From contig NZ_LQBP01000004.1 of assembly GCF_001507545.1 (NCBI RefSeq), forward strand, positions 62,001 to 126,000: 64,000 bases of DNA, written 5' to 3'. Shown piece by piece: positions 1 to 8,888 of the stretch. This DNA is from Ruegeria profundi (GTDB taxonomy: Bacteria > Pseudomonadota > Alphaproteobacteria > Rhodobacterales > Rhodobacteraceae). The notes under the pieces are model-generated. The model did no database searches. It was not told where the DNA came from and saw only the letters and a program-made list of their open reading frames with translations. The first letter of the stretch is position 1, and every line of letters begins with the position of its first letter. The position numbers and the translations under genes were made by a program.

Positions 1-722
1 CCCACACCACGAGCAAAGGCCGACGGTTGCGCTACTATGTCTCCAATAGGCTGATCTCGGGTGGCAAGGATATCTCAGGCTGGCGACTACCCGGCCCGGG
101 GCTGGAAGACGCGGTTATCGGCGTCATCGTTGGTCATTTGCAAGACGCCGCTACCGCGCACCGGGTGCTGGCGCAGCCAGAGGCCGGATCAGCAGAGGTC
201 GTCCAGACCTCAATTGCGGATCTGGTGACCCGGCTTCAAGGTCAAAGTGGTCAGGTGGGCGCTGCTCTTCTGGCCAGCGGCACAATTGCACGCGGACAGA
301 TCGACCTCGAATTGAACCGAAATGCCCTGGCAAGCGCACTTGGGATCGCTGCTGACCATCTGCACCCGGATCTCACACACATCACCGCATCCTTCAATCT
401 ACGCCGCCGCGGCGTCGAGGCCAAGGTCATCGCCGGAGACATGGCCCCCCAACCCGATCCCCACCTCCGGTCCATGCTGATCCGCGCCCATGGCTGGGCC
501 CGTGATCTGAAGGCCGGAGTTCGACTGATGGAGATTGCCCGCCGCGAAAGCGTCCCTGACGCCTTCATCCGCACCCGTGCTCAGCTTGCGTTTCTCTCAC
601 CAAAGATTCAAACGGCGATTCTCGACGGGAACCAGCCGCCCGAACTCACACTCAAGCGTCTGGTCAGCGTGACCCACCCACTTGATTGGTCCGAACAGGA
701 ACGCCTGTTCGGCTTTCAATAG
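1..722 (+). CDS. Large serine recombinase, C-terminal part (cut by window start)
   Basis: This reading frame is open to the first base and encodes the last 239 or so residues of a recombinase. The first visible residues (HTTSKGRRLRYYVSNRL) match the zinc-ribbon region of large serine recombinases, so the catalytic serine domain must lie to the left. No start codon belongs here; the TTG at 27 is internal. The end of the protein (LFGFQ) is followed by non-coding DNA and a tRNA gene, the usual setting of the outer edge of an integrative element. Large serine recombinases join short attachment sites and often define integration of islands or phages. Whether the element is intact cannot be seen. 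Confidence 0.8.
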   Translation, partial: HTTSKGRRLRYYVSNRLISGGKDISGWRLPGPGLEDAVIGVIVGHLQDAATAHRVLAQPEAGSAEVVQTSIADLVTRLQGQSGQVGAALLASGTIARGQIDLELNRNALASALGIAADHLHPDLTHITASFNLRRRGVEAKVIAGDMAPQPDPHLRSMLIRAHGWARDLKAGVRLMEIARRESVPDAFIRTRAQLAFLSPKIQTAILDGNQPPELTLKRLVSVTHPLDWSEQERLFGFQ

Positions 723-1094
723 CTCCAGATCCTGCGTCCCTGATACAGGGTTCGCCCTCCCTGATCCGTCGGCACAATTCCCTGTTCCCGCGAGAAAATT
801 CCCTGTTCCACTGTTTAGGGAATTTGCAACCTAAGCTATTGGAAAAAATAGAGTTGTGACATCTGAAATCCCGGGTTCCAGACTTGTTTTGCAGAAATTC
901 CCTGTAAATTGCCGGGTATCAGGGAAATCCAGCCCAAAGCGACCCCGCCAAAATGCGGCACTGAGACTTGGGCCTGAATTGCGCTCTGAGTGTACGGTCT
1001 GCTTCGTCTCTGATTGAAAGCGCATGCGCCAACTCGCGGGAATTGCGGCACAATTCCGGGTCAGAAAACACAACTGAAGTGAGACAGGTATGAG
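723..1094. other. Non-coding spacer between recombinase and tRNA-Ser
   Basis: I see no credible gene in this stretch; the overlapping frames have no recognisable protein features. It holds several copies of AATTCCCTGT in both orientations (see the repeat entry), a GGAATTG/CAATTCC inverted repeat near 1039-1057, and an 8-base copy of GAGACAGG at 1081-1088 that is repeated inside the tRNA 3' half at 1102-1109. An attachment site for the recombinase could lie here, but none can be proved from one copy. Confidence 0.6.
776..928. repeat. AATTCCCTGT direct and inverted repeat cluster
   Basis: AATTCCCTGTTCC occurs at 776-788 and again at 797-809, a 21-base period. The reverse complement AGGGAATT is at 817-824. 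A third forward copy, AATTCCCTGT at 896-905, faces CAGGGAAAT at 920-928 and can form a stem with a loop of about 15 bases. The copies lie only between the recombinase stop and the tRNA gene, so they may be recombinase binding or attachment sequence; that role is inference. Confidence 0.6.
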
Positions 1095-1184
1095 TGGCGG
1101 GGAGACAGGGATTCGAACCCTGGGGACGCTCTCACGCCCAACGGTTTTCAAGACCGCCGCATTCGACCACTCTGCCACCTCCCC
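1095..1184 (-). tRNA. tRNA-Ser(UGA)
   Basis: The minus strand folds as a 90-nt class II tRNA. It has a GGGGAGG 5' end pairing with CCTGTCTCCCC near the 3' end, a GGTTCGAATCC T-arm, a long variable arm, an encoded CCA end, and an anticodon loop CTTGAAA that gives anticodon UGA. The 3' end points towards the recombinase, which is the orientation seen when an element has inserted at or beside a tRNA 3' end. The gene itself looks whole. Confidence 0.95.
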
Positions 1185-1386
1185 GCGTGCTGCTGGGTCT
1201 TAAGGCCAACTGAAAACGGTGGCAAGAGCAAATAGGGAATTCTTGCCGAAGCATGTATCGCGGTCTTTCCATGACACCCCGCTCGCGTTATGGTTTCCAT
1301 GAGGACCGTAACAGACCGGCATAACAGAACCGGCAAATGGCGGCGGGGCTCCGGATACGAGACCCCTTCAGGCAAGGGATGACAAA

Positions 1387-2589
1387 ATGAAGCGAGCGAC
1401 TGAGATACGCGCAAATCCGCGATCGTTGGCGGTATTTGCCGTTGCGTTGGCAGTTCTGACCGCATGCGATGAGCTGCCATCGATTGAAGAGGCTTCGGCA
1501 GACGCAACGGATGAAGATACGCAGACTGATGGAACCATCGAACTTTTCCCCGAGTTTTCTGACAGGTCTGGGGATACGATCGAGGCGCCGGACGTTTTCA
1601 ACGTGGCAGAAGCCGGATTGTGGGATGGTCGTCCTTCCCTTGGTGGCATCTGGGTTGCGCATCCGGACGTGACCCAACCTGAACGCGTCGTAATAAAGAA
1701 CACCACCAACAATAAATCCGTAAACGGGGCTTTGTTCCGGAGGGAAAGAAATCTGCCTGGCCCCGCCTTACAACTTTCTTCTGCCGCGGCGGAAGAGTTG
1801 GGTATTCTGGCTGGTGCCCCAACCAAGATTGAGGTTGTCGCCCTAAGGCGTAAACCTGTCGAAGAAGTACCCGAGCCGGAAGAAACCGAAGTCGCCGAGC
1901 AGCAGCCGATTGCCGACGAGGCCGAAGCGCAAAATGAAGATGTTGAAACGGCCGAGGCGAAAGAAGAGAAACCGGCCAAACGGAAATGGTGGCAAAGGAA
2001 AGAAACCGTAGCTGCTGGCGCGGCGGCAGGGGCTGTTGCTGCCGGGGCGACGGCCGAGGTTACCGAGGAAACTACCGAGGCGGCGGCAGAGGCTACAGCG
2101 TCGACAATTGAGGCCGCAGAAGAGGTGGTTGAAGCCACAGCCCAAGAAACTTCGTCCGCGAACTTGTCGGACCCTGAAATCACGCCACCACAGGAAAAAC
2201 CGGCCAAACAGAAATGGTGGCAAAGGAAAAAACCAGACGAGATCACCGAAACTCCGCTGGACCCGATTGCAGGCGCAGCAGCTGCGATTGATACGGCAGA
2301 GCCGACCTCTGCCAGTGCAACGTCGGCAGCAACTCAGAACACAGCGCCACGGTCACTGACAAAGCCATTCGTGCAAGTTGGGACCTTTAATGTCGAAGCC
2401 AACGCCCAAAGCGCGGCCCAGAAAATTGAACGGAACGGAATTTCTGCCGATGTGCGGCAGTTAAAGTCTGGCGACAAGACGGTCTGGCGCGTGCTGGTCG
2501 GTCCGGCGTCGTCCCGTGCTGAACGAAATGCGCTGCAGAGTGATGTCAGGGACCTTGGCTTTACCGATGCATACTCCGTCAAAAACTGA
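1387..2589 (+). CDS. SPOR-domain lipoprotein, RlpA-like
   Basis: A 400-residue envelope protein. It begins with a signal peptide and lipobox (L24-T-A-C27), so it is probably a lipoprotein. Residues about 75-155 resemble the double-psi beta-barrel region of RlpA-type proteins, though the catalytic acid was not verified. A long Ala/Glu-rich, low-complexity linker follows, containing two near-identical patches KPAKRKWWQRK and KPAKQKWWQRK. The last 75 residues (KPFVQVGTF to the end) form a SPOR domain, a family that binds denuded glycan strands at the division septum. It lies directly ahead of a D,D-carboxypeptidase gene, consistent with a peptidoglycan role. AGGGAT precedes the ATG. Confidence 0.75.
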   Translation: MKRATEIRANPRSLAVFAVALAVLTACDELPSIEEASADATDEDTQTDGTIELFPEFSDRSGDTIEAPDVFNVAEAGLWDGRPSLGGIWVAHPDVTQPERVVIKNTTNNKSVNGALFRRERNLPGPALQLSSAAAEELGILAGAPTKIEVVALRRKPVEEVPEPEETEVAEQQPIADEAEAQNEDVETAEAKEEKPAKRKWWQRKETVAAGAAAGAVAAGATAEVTEETTEAAAEATASTIEAAEEVVEATAQETSSANLSDPEITPPQEKPAKQKWWQRKKPDEITETPLDPIAGAAAAIDTAEPTSASATSAATQNTAPRSLTKPFVQVGTFNVEANAQSAAQKIERNGISADVRQLKSGDKTVWRVLVGPASSRAERNALQSDVRDLGFTDAYSVKN

Positions 2590-2605
2590 AACAAAGGAGG
2601 CTCCA

Positions 2606-3772
2606 GTGTTGTCCTCACTGCGATCATCTGTTTTGACCCTCGGGCTGGCCCTGTGTGCCCTGCCCGCCTATGCCTTTGATACAACAGCTCGTGCCGCCTA
2701 CGTAATGGACCAGACTACCGGTACGGTTTTGTTGTCGAAAGAAGCTGACCAGCCGCTACCGCCCGCGTCGATGTCCAAGTTGATGACGCTTTACGTAGCG
2801 TTTGAGGCTCTGCGCGATGGTCGACTGACGCTTAACGAAACGCTGCCGGTATCCGAACACGCGATGAGCTATGGTGGCTCGACGATGTTCCTGAACACTC
2901 AGGATCGCGTCACAGTCGAAGATCTTCTGCGTGGCATCATCGTATTGTCGGGCAACGATGCCTGCGTCGTGATCGCCGAAGCGCTCAGCCCGGACGGAAC
3001 CGAAGCCGGGTTTGCCCGCTACATGACCCAGCGCGCCCAGCAGATGGGCATGGACAATTCGAACTTTGCCAATTCGAACGGCTGGCCTGCCGCCGGGCAT
3101 ATGATGTCGGTCCACGACCTTGCCGTTCTGGCGGACCGGCTGATATCGGACTTTCCGGAATACTATCCTCTGTTCGCAGAGGAAGAGTTTGAATTCGATG
3201 GTCGCGCGCCTTCAAACAAGCGCAACCGTAATCCGCTGTTGCGACTTGGGATCGGGGCTGACGGCCTGAAAACCGGCCATACGCAAGAGGCTGGCTATGG
3301 CCTTGTCGGCTCTGCCAAGCAGGGAGATCGCAGGGTGATCTTTGTGCTTACCGGTCTGGACAGCACCCGCGTACGGGCAGAGGAGGCTGAGGCCGTGGTT
3401 AACTGGTCGTTTCGAAATTTTGTCGAGAGGACAGTTGCCAACGCCGACACGCCGATAGCCGAAGCCAAGATCTGGATGGGTGCCCAAAAGACGGTGGGTT
3501 TGGTACCGGAAGAAGACCTTTCGCTGTTGTTCCCGGTTCTAGGCGACAAGAACATCGAGGCCGAAGTGGTCTATGATGGCCCTGTCAATGCGCCGGTGGA
3601 AAAGGGTCAGAAACTGGCTGAACTTGTGATCAACCCAGAAGGATTGCCAGAAATCCGACGTCCACTGGTGGCTGCGGAAAGCGTTCCGGCCGGAGGGTTC
3701 GTGGTCCGGATGATGACCGTGGGCGGTATCGTTCTGACCGACATGATCGGCAATCCTCTGGACGCATTGTGA
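2606..3772 (+). CDS. D-alanyl-D-alanine carboxypeptidase (PBP5/6 family)
   Basis: A 388-residue serine peptidase that trims the terminal D-Ala from peptidoglycan stem peptides in the periplasm. I chose the GTG at 2606 because AAAGGAGG lies five bases before it and translation then begins with a clean signal peptide ending at AYA. The family motifs are present: SMSK with catalytic S55 and K58, SGN at 115-117, and KTG (in GLKTGHT). The C-terminal region has the beta-rich PBP5 domain and a weakly amphipathic end. It starts 16 bases after the SPOR lipoprotein gene, and its stop overlaps the tmk start (GTGA), so the three genes are probably co-transcribed. Confidence 0.93.
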   Translation: MLSSLRSSVLTLGLALCALPAYAFDTTARAAYVMDQTTGTVLLSKEADQPLPPASMSKLMTLYVAFEALRDGRLTLNETLPVSEHAMSYGGSTMFLNTQDRVTVEDLLRGIIVLSGNDACVVIAEALSPDGTEAGFARYMTQRAQQMGMDNSNFANSNGWPAAGHMMSVHDLAVLADRLISDFPEYYPLFAEEEFEFDGRAPSNKRNRNPLLRLGIGADGLKTGHTQEAGYGLVGSAKQGDRRVIFVLTGLDSTRVRAEEAEAVVNWSFRNFVERTVANADTPIAEAKIWMGAQKTVGLVPEEDLSLLFPVLGDKNIEAEVVYDGPVNAPVEKGQKLAELVINPEGLPEIRRPLVAAESVPAGGFVVRMMTVGGIVLTDMIGNPLDAL

Positions 3773-4392
3773 CAAAATCCGGGTTGTTTCTGACCTTCGA
3801 AGGCATCGATGGATCAGGTAAGTCCTCGCAGGCACGTATGCTTGCAGATCGCCTGCGCGACATGGGCCACGAGGTTGTTTTGACGCGCGAACCCGGCGGA
3901 TCGGCGGGGGCAGAGGAAATCCGGCGTCTGGTTCTGGAGGGCGACCCTGATCGCTGGTCGGCCGAGACCGAATTGTTGCTGTTTACAGCGGCACGGCGCG
4001 ATCATCTTGAGCGCACCATCGAACCAGCGCTTGCTGCGGGCAAAGTGGTGATTTGTGACCGTTTTGCCGACAGCACGCGTATGTATCAGGGCATGTCGCG
4101 CGGGAATCTGCGCGCTCTGGTGGACCAGTTGCATGCCCTGATGATACGGCGCGAACCCGACCTCACGATTTTGATCGACATGGACCCTCAAACCGGATTG
4201 GCACGTGCCAAGGGGCGACAGGGCACGGAAGAACGGTTCGAGGACTTCGGGCTCGACTTGCAACAAAAGATGCGGGATGGGTTCCTGGCGCTGGCAGATG
4301 AGTTCCCGGACCGTTTTCGGGTGATTGACGGCAACCGAGACATGGACAGTGTTGCACAGGATGTGACAGATATCGTTCTGAAAGCTTTTTGA
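3769..4392 (+). CDS. tmk: Thymidylate kinase
   Basis: A 207-residue cytosolic kinase converting dTMP to dTDP for DNA synthesis, the usual length for the family. Visible motifs are the P-loop GIDGSGKSSQ, the EPGGS nucleotide-binding segment, the DRFADST motif and a LID region with KGRQGTEERFE. The GTG start shares bases with the stop of the preceding carboxypeptidase gene, and holB follows 11 bases later. The tmk-holB-tatD-MBL order is common in alphaproteobacteria and supports the call. Confidence 0.95.
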   Translation: MTKSGLFLTFEGIDGSGKSSQARMLADRLRDMGHEVVLTREPGGSAGAEEIRRLVLEGDPDRWSAETELLLFTAARRDHLERTIEPALAAGKVVICDRFADSTRMYQGMSRGNLRALVDQLHALMIRREPDLTILIDMDPQTGLARAKGRQGTEERFEDFGLDLQQKMRDGFLALADEFPDRFRVIDGNRDMDSVAQDVTDIVLKAF

Positions 4393-4403
4393 CAGAACGA
4401 TAG

Positions 4404-5525
4404 ATGAGCGACGATATCCCAACCCCGGATCAGGCTCCCGGAGCCCCCCACCCGCGTGAAACCCAGCACCTGTTTGGGCAGTCTGCGGCTGAAAGGGCCT
4501 TTCTGGACGCTTACACCTCGGATCGATTGCACCATGGCTGGCTGTTGACTGGCCCGCGCGGTGTGGGCAAAGCCACATTGGCCTGGCGTATCGCGCGGTT
4601 TCTGCTTGCCACGCCTCCGGTTGAGGATGACGGGCTGTTTGGTGCGCCACCGCCGCCCGAGACGCTTGAGATCAACGCGGACCACCCTGTTGCACACCGT
4701 ATCCAGGCAGGTGCTGAACCGGGCCTTGCGGCTATCACACGTTCTTTGAATGATCAGGGGCGGCTGCGGAACGAAATCGTGGTCGACGACATTCGCAAGC
4801 TTGGAAAGTTCTTCGGCCTGTCCTCGGCAGATGGCGGTCGGCGCGTTGTCATCGTTGACGCGGCGGATGAAATGAATGTCAGCGCAGCCAATGCCCTACT
4901 GAAGATGCTCGAAGAACCCCCGGCGCGCACGACATTGCTGCTGGTCTCACACCAGCCATCCCGCCTGTTGCCGACCATCCGCTCACGCTGCCGAACATTG
5001 CGACTTTCCCCGCTTGGGTCCGAAGAGATGAAATCGGCCCTAAAACAGACCGGTGCGGAATTGCCTGCCCAAACCGAACACCTTGCCGCTCTTTCTGCAG
5101 GCTCCGTGGGGGATGCGGTACGGTTGATAAACTTGGGCGGGCTGAAGATTTACGCCGAATTGACTGGCATTCTGGGCACCCTCCCCCGCATGGATCGCCA
5201 GCGCGCGCTTGCCTTGGCCGAAGCCGCCGCCCAGCGCGGGGCCGCTGACCGGTTCGAGCTGTTGCTATCGCTGATCGACGTGGCGCTGTCCCGACTTGCC
5301 CTGACGGGGGCGACCGGTGCGCCTCCGTCACCGGAAGCTGCGCCAAATGAGGCGGAAACGCTTGCACGATTGTCCAGTTCCCCGCAGCAAGCCCGGCAAT
5401 GGGCCGAGGTCGCGGCGACAATCACTGCCCGCGCACGTCATGGTCAGGCGGTCAACCTTGACCCCGCCGCCCTGGTCCTAGATACGGTGTTCAAGATACA
5501 GGAAACCGCCGGTCAGAGCAGATGA
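4404..5525 (+). CDS. holB: DNA polymerase III subunit delta'
   Basis: A 373-residue AAA+ protein of the clamp loader that opens and loads the beta clamp at primed DNA. It carries a Walker A-like GPRGVGKATL near residue 50, a DAADEMN Walker B region, and the SRC arginine-finger motif (TIRSRCRTLRL). The family often lacks ATPase activity and acts as the stator. It sits between tmk and tatD, and its stop overlaps the tatD start, a conserved arrangement that implies co-translation. No strong Shine-Dalgarno sequence is visible before its ATG. Confidence 0.93.
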   Translation: MSDDIPTPDQAPGAPHPRETQHLFGQSAAERAFLDAYTSDRLHHGWLLTGPRGVGKATLAWRIARFLLATPPVEDDGLFGAPPPPETLEINADHPVAHRIQAGAEPGLAAITRSLNDQGRLRNEIVVDDIRKLGKFFGLSSADGGRRVVIVDAADEMNVSAANALLKMLEEPPARTTLLLVSHQPSRLLPTIRSRCRTLRLSPLGSEEMKSALKQTGAELPAQTEHLAALSAGSVGDAVRLINLGGLKIYAELTGILGTLPRMDRQRALALAEAAAQRGAADRFELLLSLIDVALSRLALTGATGAPPSPEAAPNEAETLARLSSSPQQARQWAEVAATITARARHGQAVNLDPAALVLDTVFKIQETAGQSR

Positions 5526-6328
5526 GCGACATCCCCCAAATTACCGACAGCCATTGCCATCTGGACTTCCCGGATTTTGAGGGGCAGTTGGACCAGATCA
5601 TCGCCAATGCCGTCGAGGCTGGTGTTACACGCATGGTTACAATCTGCACCCGCTTGCGCAACGAACCCAGCGTGCGCGCAATTGCCGAGGCCCACGCGCC
5701 CGTCTTTTACGCTGCGGGCACGCACCCGATGAGCGCGGCGGATGAACCAATGGCAACGGTCGACCACCTTGTTGCGCTTTCTCGACACCCAAAATTCGTA
5801 GGCATCGGCGAGTCCGGGTTGGATTATCACTACACGGCCGAAAGCGCTGATCTGCAAAAGCAATCCCTGCGCATCCATATTGAGGCCGCCCAGCGCACAG
5901 GTCTGCCGCTCATCATCCATGCCCGCGCGGCTGACGAGGACATGGCGCGCATCTTGACTGAGGAATACCGCAACGCGCCCTACACTTGTGTAATGCATTG
6001 CTTCTCATCTTCGGCGGAACTGGCCAAAGCAGCGCTGGATCTGGGATTTTACTTGTCGATGTCCGGTATTGCGGCCTTTCCCAAAAGCCAGGAACTGCGC
6101 GATATCTTTGCCATGGCCCCGGTTGACCGGGTTCTGGTGGAAACCGACGCCCCCTATCTGGCCCCGCCGCCCTATCGCGGAAAGCGCAATGAGCCGGCCT
6201 ATACCGCACATACCGCCCGCAAAGGGGCCGAGGTGTTCGGCATGGATTACGCCGACTTCGCCGCCCAAACACAGCTCAATTTCGACCGGCTGTTTACGAA
6301 AGCAGCAGCGTACAAGGCAGCTGCATGA
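5522..6328 (+). CDS. TatD-family metal-dependent hydrolase
   Basis: A 268-residue TIM-barrel hydrolase of the TatD DNase family. The metal ligands are all visible: H11 and H13 in DSHCHLD, the glutamate in IGESGLDYH, the histidine in PLIIHARA, the histidine in VMHCFSS, and the aspartate in VETDAPYLAPPPYRGKRNEP. Family members act as 3'-5' exonucleases or other phosphoester hydrolases; the exact substrate cannot be read from sequence. It overlaps holB by four bases and its stop overlaps the next gene, so it is in the middle of a tight operon. Confidence 0.92.
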   Translation: MSDIPQITDSHCHLDFPDFEGQLDQIIANAVEAGVTRMVTICTRLRNEPSVRAIAEAHAPVFYAAGTHPMSAADEPMATVDHLVALSRHPKFVGIGESGLDYHYTAESADLQKQSLRIHIEAAQRTGLPLIIHARAADEDMARILTEEYRNAPYTCVMHCFSSSAELAKAALDLGFYLSMSGIAAFPKSQELRDIFAMAPVDRVLVETDAPYLAPPPYRGKRNEPAYTAHTARKGAEVFGMDYADFAAQTQLNFDRLFTKAAAYKAAA

Positions 6329-7122
6329 CCGAATTGCGCTGCACCATTCTCGGCTGTGGCTCATCCGGCGGTGTACCGCGCCTGGGCGGGCAATGGGGTG
6401 ATTGTGACCCGAACAACCCCCGCAACATCCGCCAGCGCTGTTCAATGTTGGTGGAACGCGACGGGCCCGAAGGTACGACTTCGGTTCTAATCGACACCTC
6501 GCCGGATATGCGCAGCCAGTTGCTGAGTACTGGAACTGGGCGGCTCGACGGTGTTGTCTACACCCATTCTCACGCTGACCACGTCCACGGTATCGACGAC
6601 CTGCGGATGATCGTGTTCAACATGCGCGAACGGGTGCCGGTATGGGCCGATGGCGATACTCAGAACGCTTTGCTGGGACGGTTCGGATACGCGTTTATCC
6701 AGCCAGAGGGCTCCCCCTATCCGCCAATTCTGGACCTGAAGTCCATCGACGGCCCGTTCGAGATCAACGGCCCCGGGGGACAGATTCCCTTTCACCCTTT
6801 TAAGGTCAATCACGGCTCGATTGACTCGCTGGGGTTCCGTCTTGGAAAGCTGGTCTATCTACCGGATGTGGCCGAGATCTATGACGAGGCCTGGCCATTT
6901 CTGTCGGGGCTGGATTGCCTGATCATCGACGCCCTGCGCCGCTCACCCCACCCCACGCATGCGCATCTGGAAAAGACACTTGGGTGGATTGAGCAACTCA
7001 AACCCAAACGCGCGGTGTTAACCAACATGCATATCGATCTTGACTATGCCACGGTCGAGGCTGAAACCGCCGATTACATCACCCCCGCCTATGATGGCAT
7101 GGTGATCCACCAGACATTGTAA
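6325..7122 (+). CDS. MBL-fold metallohydrolase (PhnP-like)
   Basis: A 265-residue metallo-beta-lactamase-fold protein. The metal-binding motif is H81-S-H83-A-D85-H86, preceded by the LGCGSSGGVPR N-terminus and a conserved GDCDPNNPRNIR segment that occurs in the TatD-linked branch of this family. Later ligands are in NHGS and in the ALRRSPHPTHAH segment. PhnP relatives are cyclic phosphodiesterases, but gene order with holB and tatD points to a nucleic-acid or nucleotide substrate; that is inference. The start overlaps the tatD stop (ATGA). Confidence 0.9.
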   Translation: MTELRCTILGCGSSGGVPRLGGQWGDCDPNNPRNIRQRCSMLVERDGPEGTTSVLIDTSPDMRSQLLSTGTGRLDGVVYTHSHADHVHGIDDLRMIVFNMRERVPVWADGDTQNALLGRFGYAFIQPEGSPYPPILDLKSIDGPFEINGPGGQIPFHPFKVNHGSIDSLGFRLGKLVYLPDVAEIYDEAWPFLSGLDCLIIDALRRSPHPTHAHLEKTLGWIEQLKPKRAVLTNMHIDLDYATVEAETADYITPAYDGMVIHQTL

Positions 7123-7164
7123 TGCGCTGCGGGCGAGGCCCGCAAAATCATCAAGGGTGGCAAG

Positions 7165-8097
7165 ATGCTGCAAAGCCTGATCGAAGTCATCCTGCCGGTT
7201 TTTCTTGTGATCGGCGCTGGCTACATCGCGACGTATTTCGGGTATTTCAGAGAAATCCACATCGACGGGATAATGAAGTTCACCCAAGGCTTCGCGATCC
7301 CGTGTCTGCTGTTTCTGGCGATCTCGCATCTGGACCTCAGCGCCAGTTTCGATCCTCGCTTGCTGGGCAGTTTTTACTCCGCCGCTGCGCTGTGCTTCAC
7401 CGCCGGACTATTCGGTGCGCGCCTGATTTTTCGCCGCGACTGGGAAGATTGCGTCGCCATTGGCTTTTGCTGCCTGTTTTCTAACTCGGTCCTACTGGGT
7501 CTGCCGATTACCGAGCGCGCCTACGGACCCGAGAATCTGGACGGCAATTATGCAATCATCGCCTTCCATGCCCCGTTTTGCTATGGCGTCGGTATCACGG
7601 TGATGGAAATCATCCGGAACCGCGGCAATGGCGGCACGCGGATGGTTCGGTCGGTGCTGTCGGCGATGTTCCGCAACGCTTTGATCTTGGGGATCGCACT
7701 CGGCTTTATCGTCAATCTTTCGGGGATCGGTGTACCTGTGGTTCTGGACGACGCGCTTGGGCTCATAACCCGAGCAGCCCTGCCCGGTGCTTTGTTCGCC
7801 TTGGGGGGCGTTCTGGTCAAGTACAAGCCCGAAGGCGATCTGCGCACAATTGCCTATGTCTGTGCGATCTCACTAATGCTGCATCCAAGCCTCATGTGGG
7901 CCTTCGGGAAAACGACGGGTCTGCCGCAAGACCTGTTCCGCTCGGGCGTTTTGAATGCCGCGATGGCACCGGGCTTTAACGCTTATATCTTTGCCAGCCT
8001 GTATGGCCGGGCCAAACGGGTCGCTGCTTCGTCGGTCTTGATCGGAACGGGGGTTTCTATCCTTACGGTCTGGTTCTGGCTGACACTTTTGGGCTGA
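7165..8097 (+). CDS. AEC-family transporter (auxin efflux carrier type)
   Basis: A 310-residue integral membrane protein with about ten hydrophobic segments along its length, in two halves separated by a polar linker (MEIIRNRGNGGTRMVRS). The layout and the GALFALGGVLV and GLPITERAYG segments match AEC-family carriers such as malate permease MleP. These move organic anions or related solutes; the substrate is not predictable here. AAGGGTGG lies before the ATG. The GCGGGC-GAG-GCCCGC hairpin in the 42-base gap after the MBL gene lacks a T-run, so read-through is likely. Confidence 0.85.
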   Translation: MLQSLIEVILPVFLVIGAGYIATYFGYFREIHIDGIMKFTQGFAIPCLLFLAISHLDLSASFDPRLLGSFYSAAALCFTAGLFGARLIFRRDWEDCVAIGFCCLFSNSVLLGLPITERAYGPENLDGNYAIIAFHAPFCYGVGITVMEIIRNRGNGGTRMVRSVLSAMFRNALILGIALGFIVNLSGIGVPVVLDDALGLITRAALPGALFALGGVLVKYKPEGDLRTIAYVCAISLMLHPSLMWAFGKTTGLPQDLFRSGVLNAAMAPGFNAYIFASLYGRAKRVAASSVLIGTGVSILTVWFWLTLLG

Positions 8098-8168
8098 GAC
8101 AGACCAGTTTGGATTGACTTCAGAGCGTCAGGAAACACCTATCGGGAAAGCACACAGGACTGTTTCAA

Positions 8169-8876
8169 ATGCCCAACGCCATTATAGTCGCCCATGGCCA
8201 ACCCTCAGACCCGGACCCAGCCGAGCATGCGTTGGCGGCCTACGCCGCCGAGGTAGACGCCCTTTGCAACGGTGTGGCTGTCACGTCGGCGACACTTGCA
8301 GCGCCCGGAGCGTTCGAGCAACGCGTATCCGAACTGCCCGATGACACGGTGATCTATCCGCTGTTCATGGCGAAAGGATGGTTTGTCACCAGCGCGTTGC
8401 CCAAACGGCTTGCCGGTCGCGACCTACGCATTCTTGATCCCCTGGGTGTTGATCCCGACCTGCCCACTTTGGTTGCAGACGCGTTGCAGGAAAAGTTGCA
8501 CGAAAACCAATGGAACGCTCAGGACACGGATTTGGTTCTGGCGGCACATGGCTCTGGCCGCAGCCGCAACCCTTCTGCTGCTGCGCGGGCATTTGCCGAC
8601 GATCTGGGTCGCAAGCTTACCTTCAGGTCGATCCGGCCCGGCTTTGTCGAGGAACCTCCATCCATTGCCACAGCCGCTACTGGTCTGCCCCCCAAATCCT
8701 TGTGTTTGCCGTTTTTTGCATGCAGGGGCGGTCATGTACTTGAAGACGTCCCACAAGAACTGGCGGCAGCGGAGTTCAAAGGTCAGGTCATGCCTGTTGT
8801 TGGCGAGCTGCCCCGGATCAAGCGCCACATCGGCTTTAGGTTGTCCCGTGTGTTCGAAGGTTTACGAAATTCTTGA
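8169..8876 (+). CDS. CbiX/sirohydrochlorin chelatase-like protein
   Basis: A 235-residue protein with the tandem architecture of CbiX-type chelatases. Each half begins with a conserved histidine segment (VAHGQPSDP near residue 8, AAHGSGRSRNP near 125), and the second half has FFACRGGHVLEDVP, a likely metal-binding histidine. Related enzymes insert cobalt or iron into sirohydrochlorin. No other cobalamin or siroheme gene is nearby and no cobalamin riboswitch was seen upstream, so the substrate is uncertain. It converges with the diguanylate cyclase gene, with 12 bases between the stops. Confidence 0.8.
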   Translation: MPNAIIVAHGQPSDPDPAEHALAAYAAEVDALCNGVAVTSATLAAPGAFEQRVSELPDDTVIYPLFMAKGWFVTSALPKRLAGRDLRILDPLGVDPDLPTLVADALQEKLHENQWNAQDTDLVLAAHGSGRSRNPSAAARAFADDLGRKLTFRSIRPGFVEEPPSIATAATGLPPKSLCLPFFACRGGHVLEDVPQELAAAEFKGQVMPVVGELPRIKRHIGFRLSRVFEGLRNS

Positions 8877-8888
8877 CGTAAGTCTGGC

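Noticed and set aside
831..1178. A 115-codon minus-strand frame crossing the tRNA and the spacer
   Set aside because: It runs through the tRNA-Ser gene, has no domain features and its codon use is poor, so it is a chance frame.
7129..7143. Hairpin GCGGGC-GAG-GCCCGC between the MBL and AEC genes
   Set aside because: It has no T-run on the + strand and both genes have the same direction, so I do not call it a terminator.
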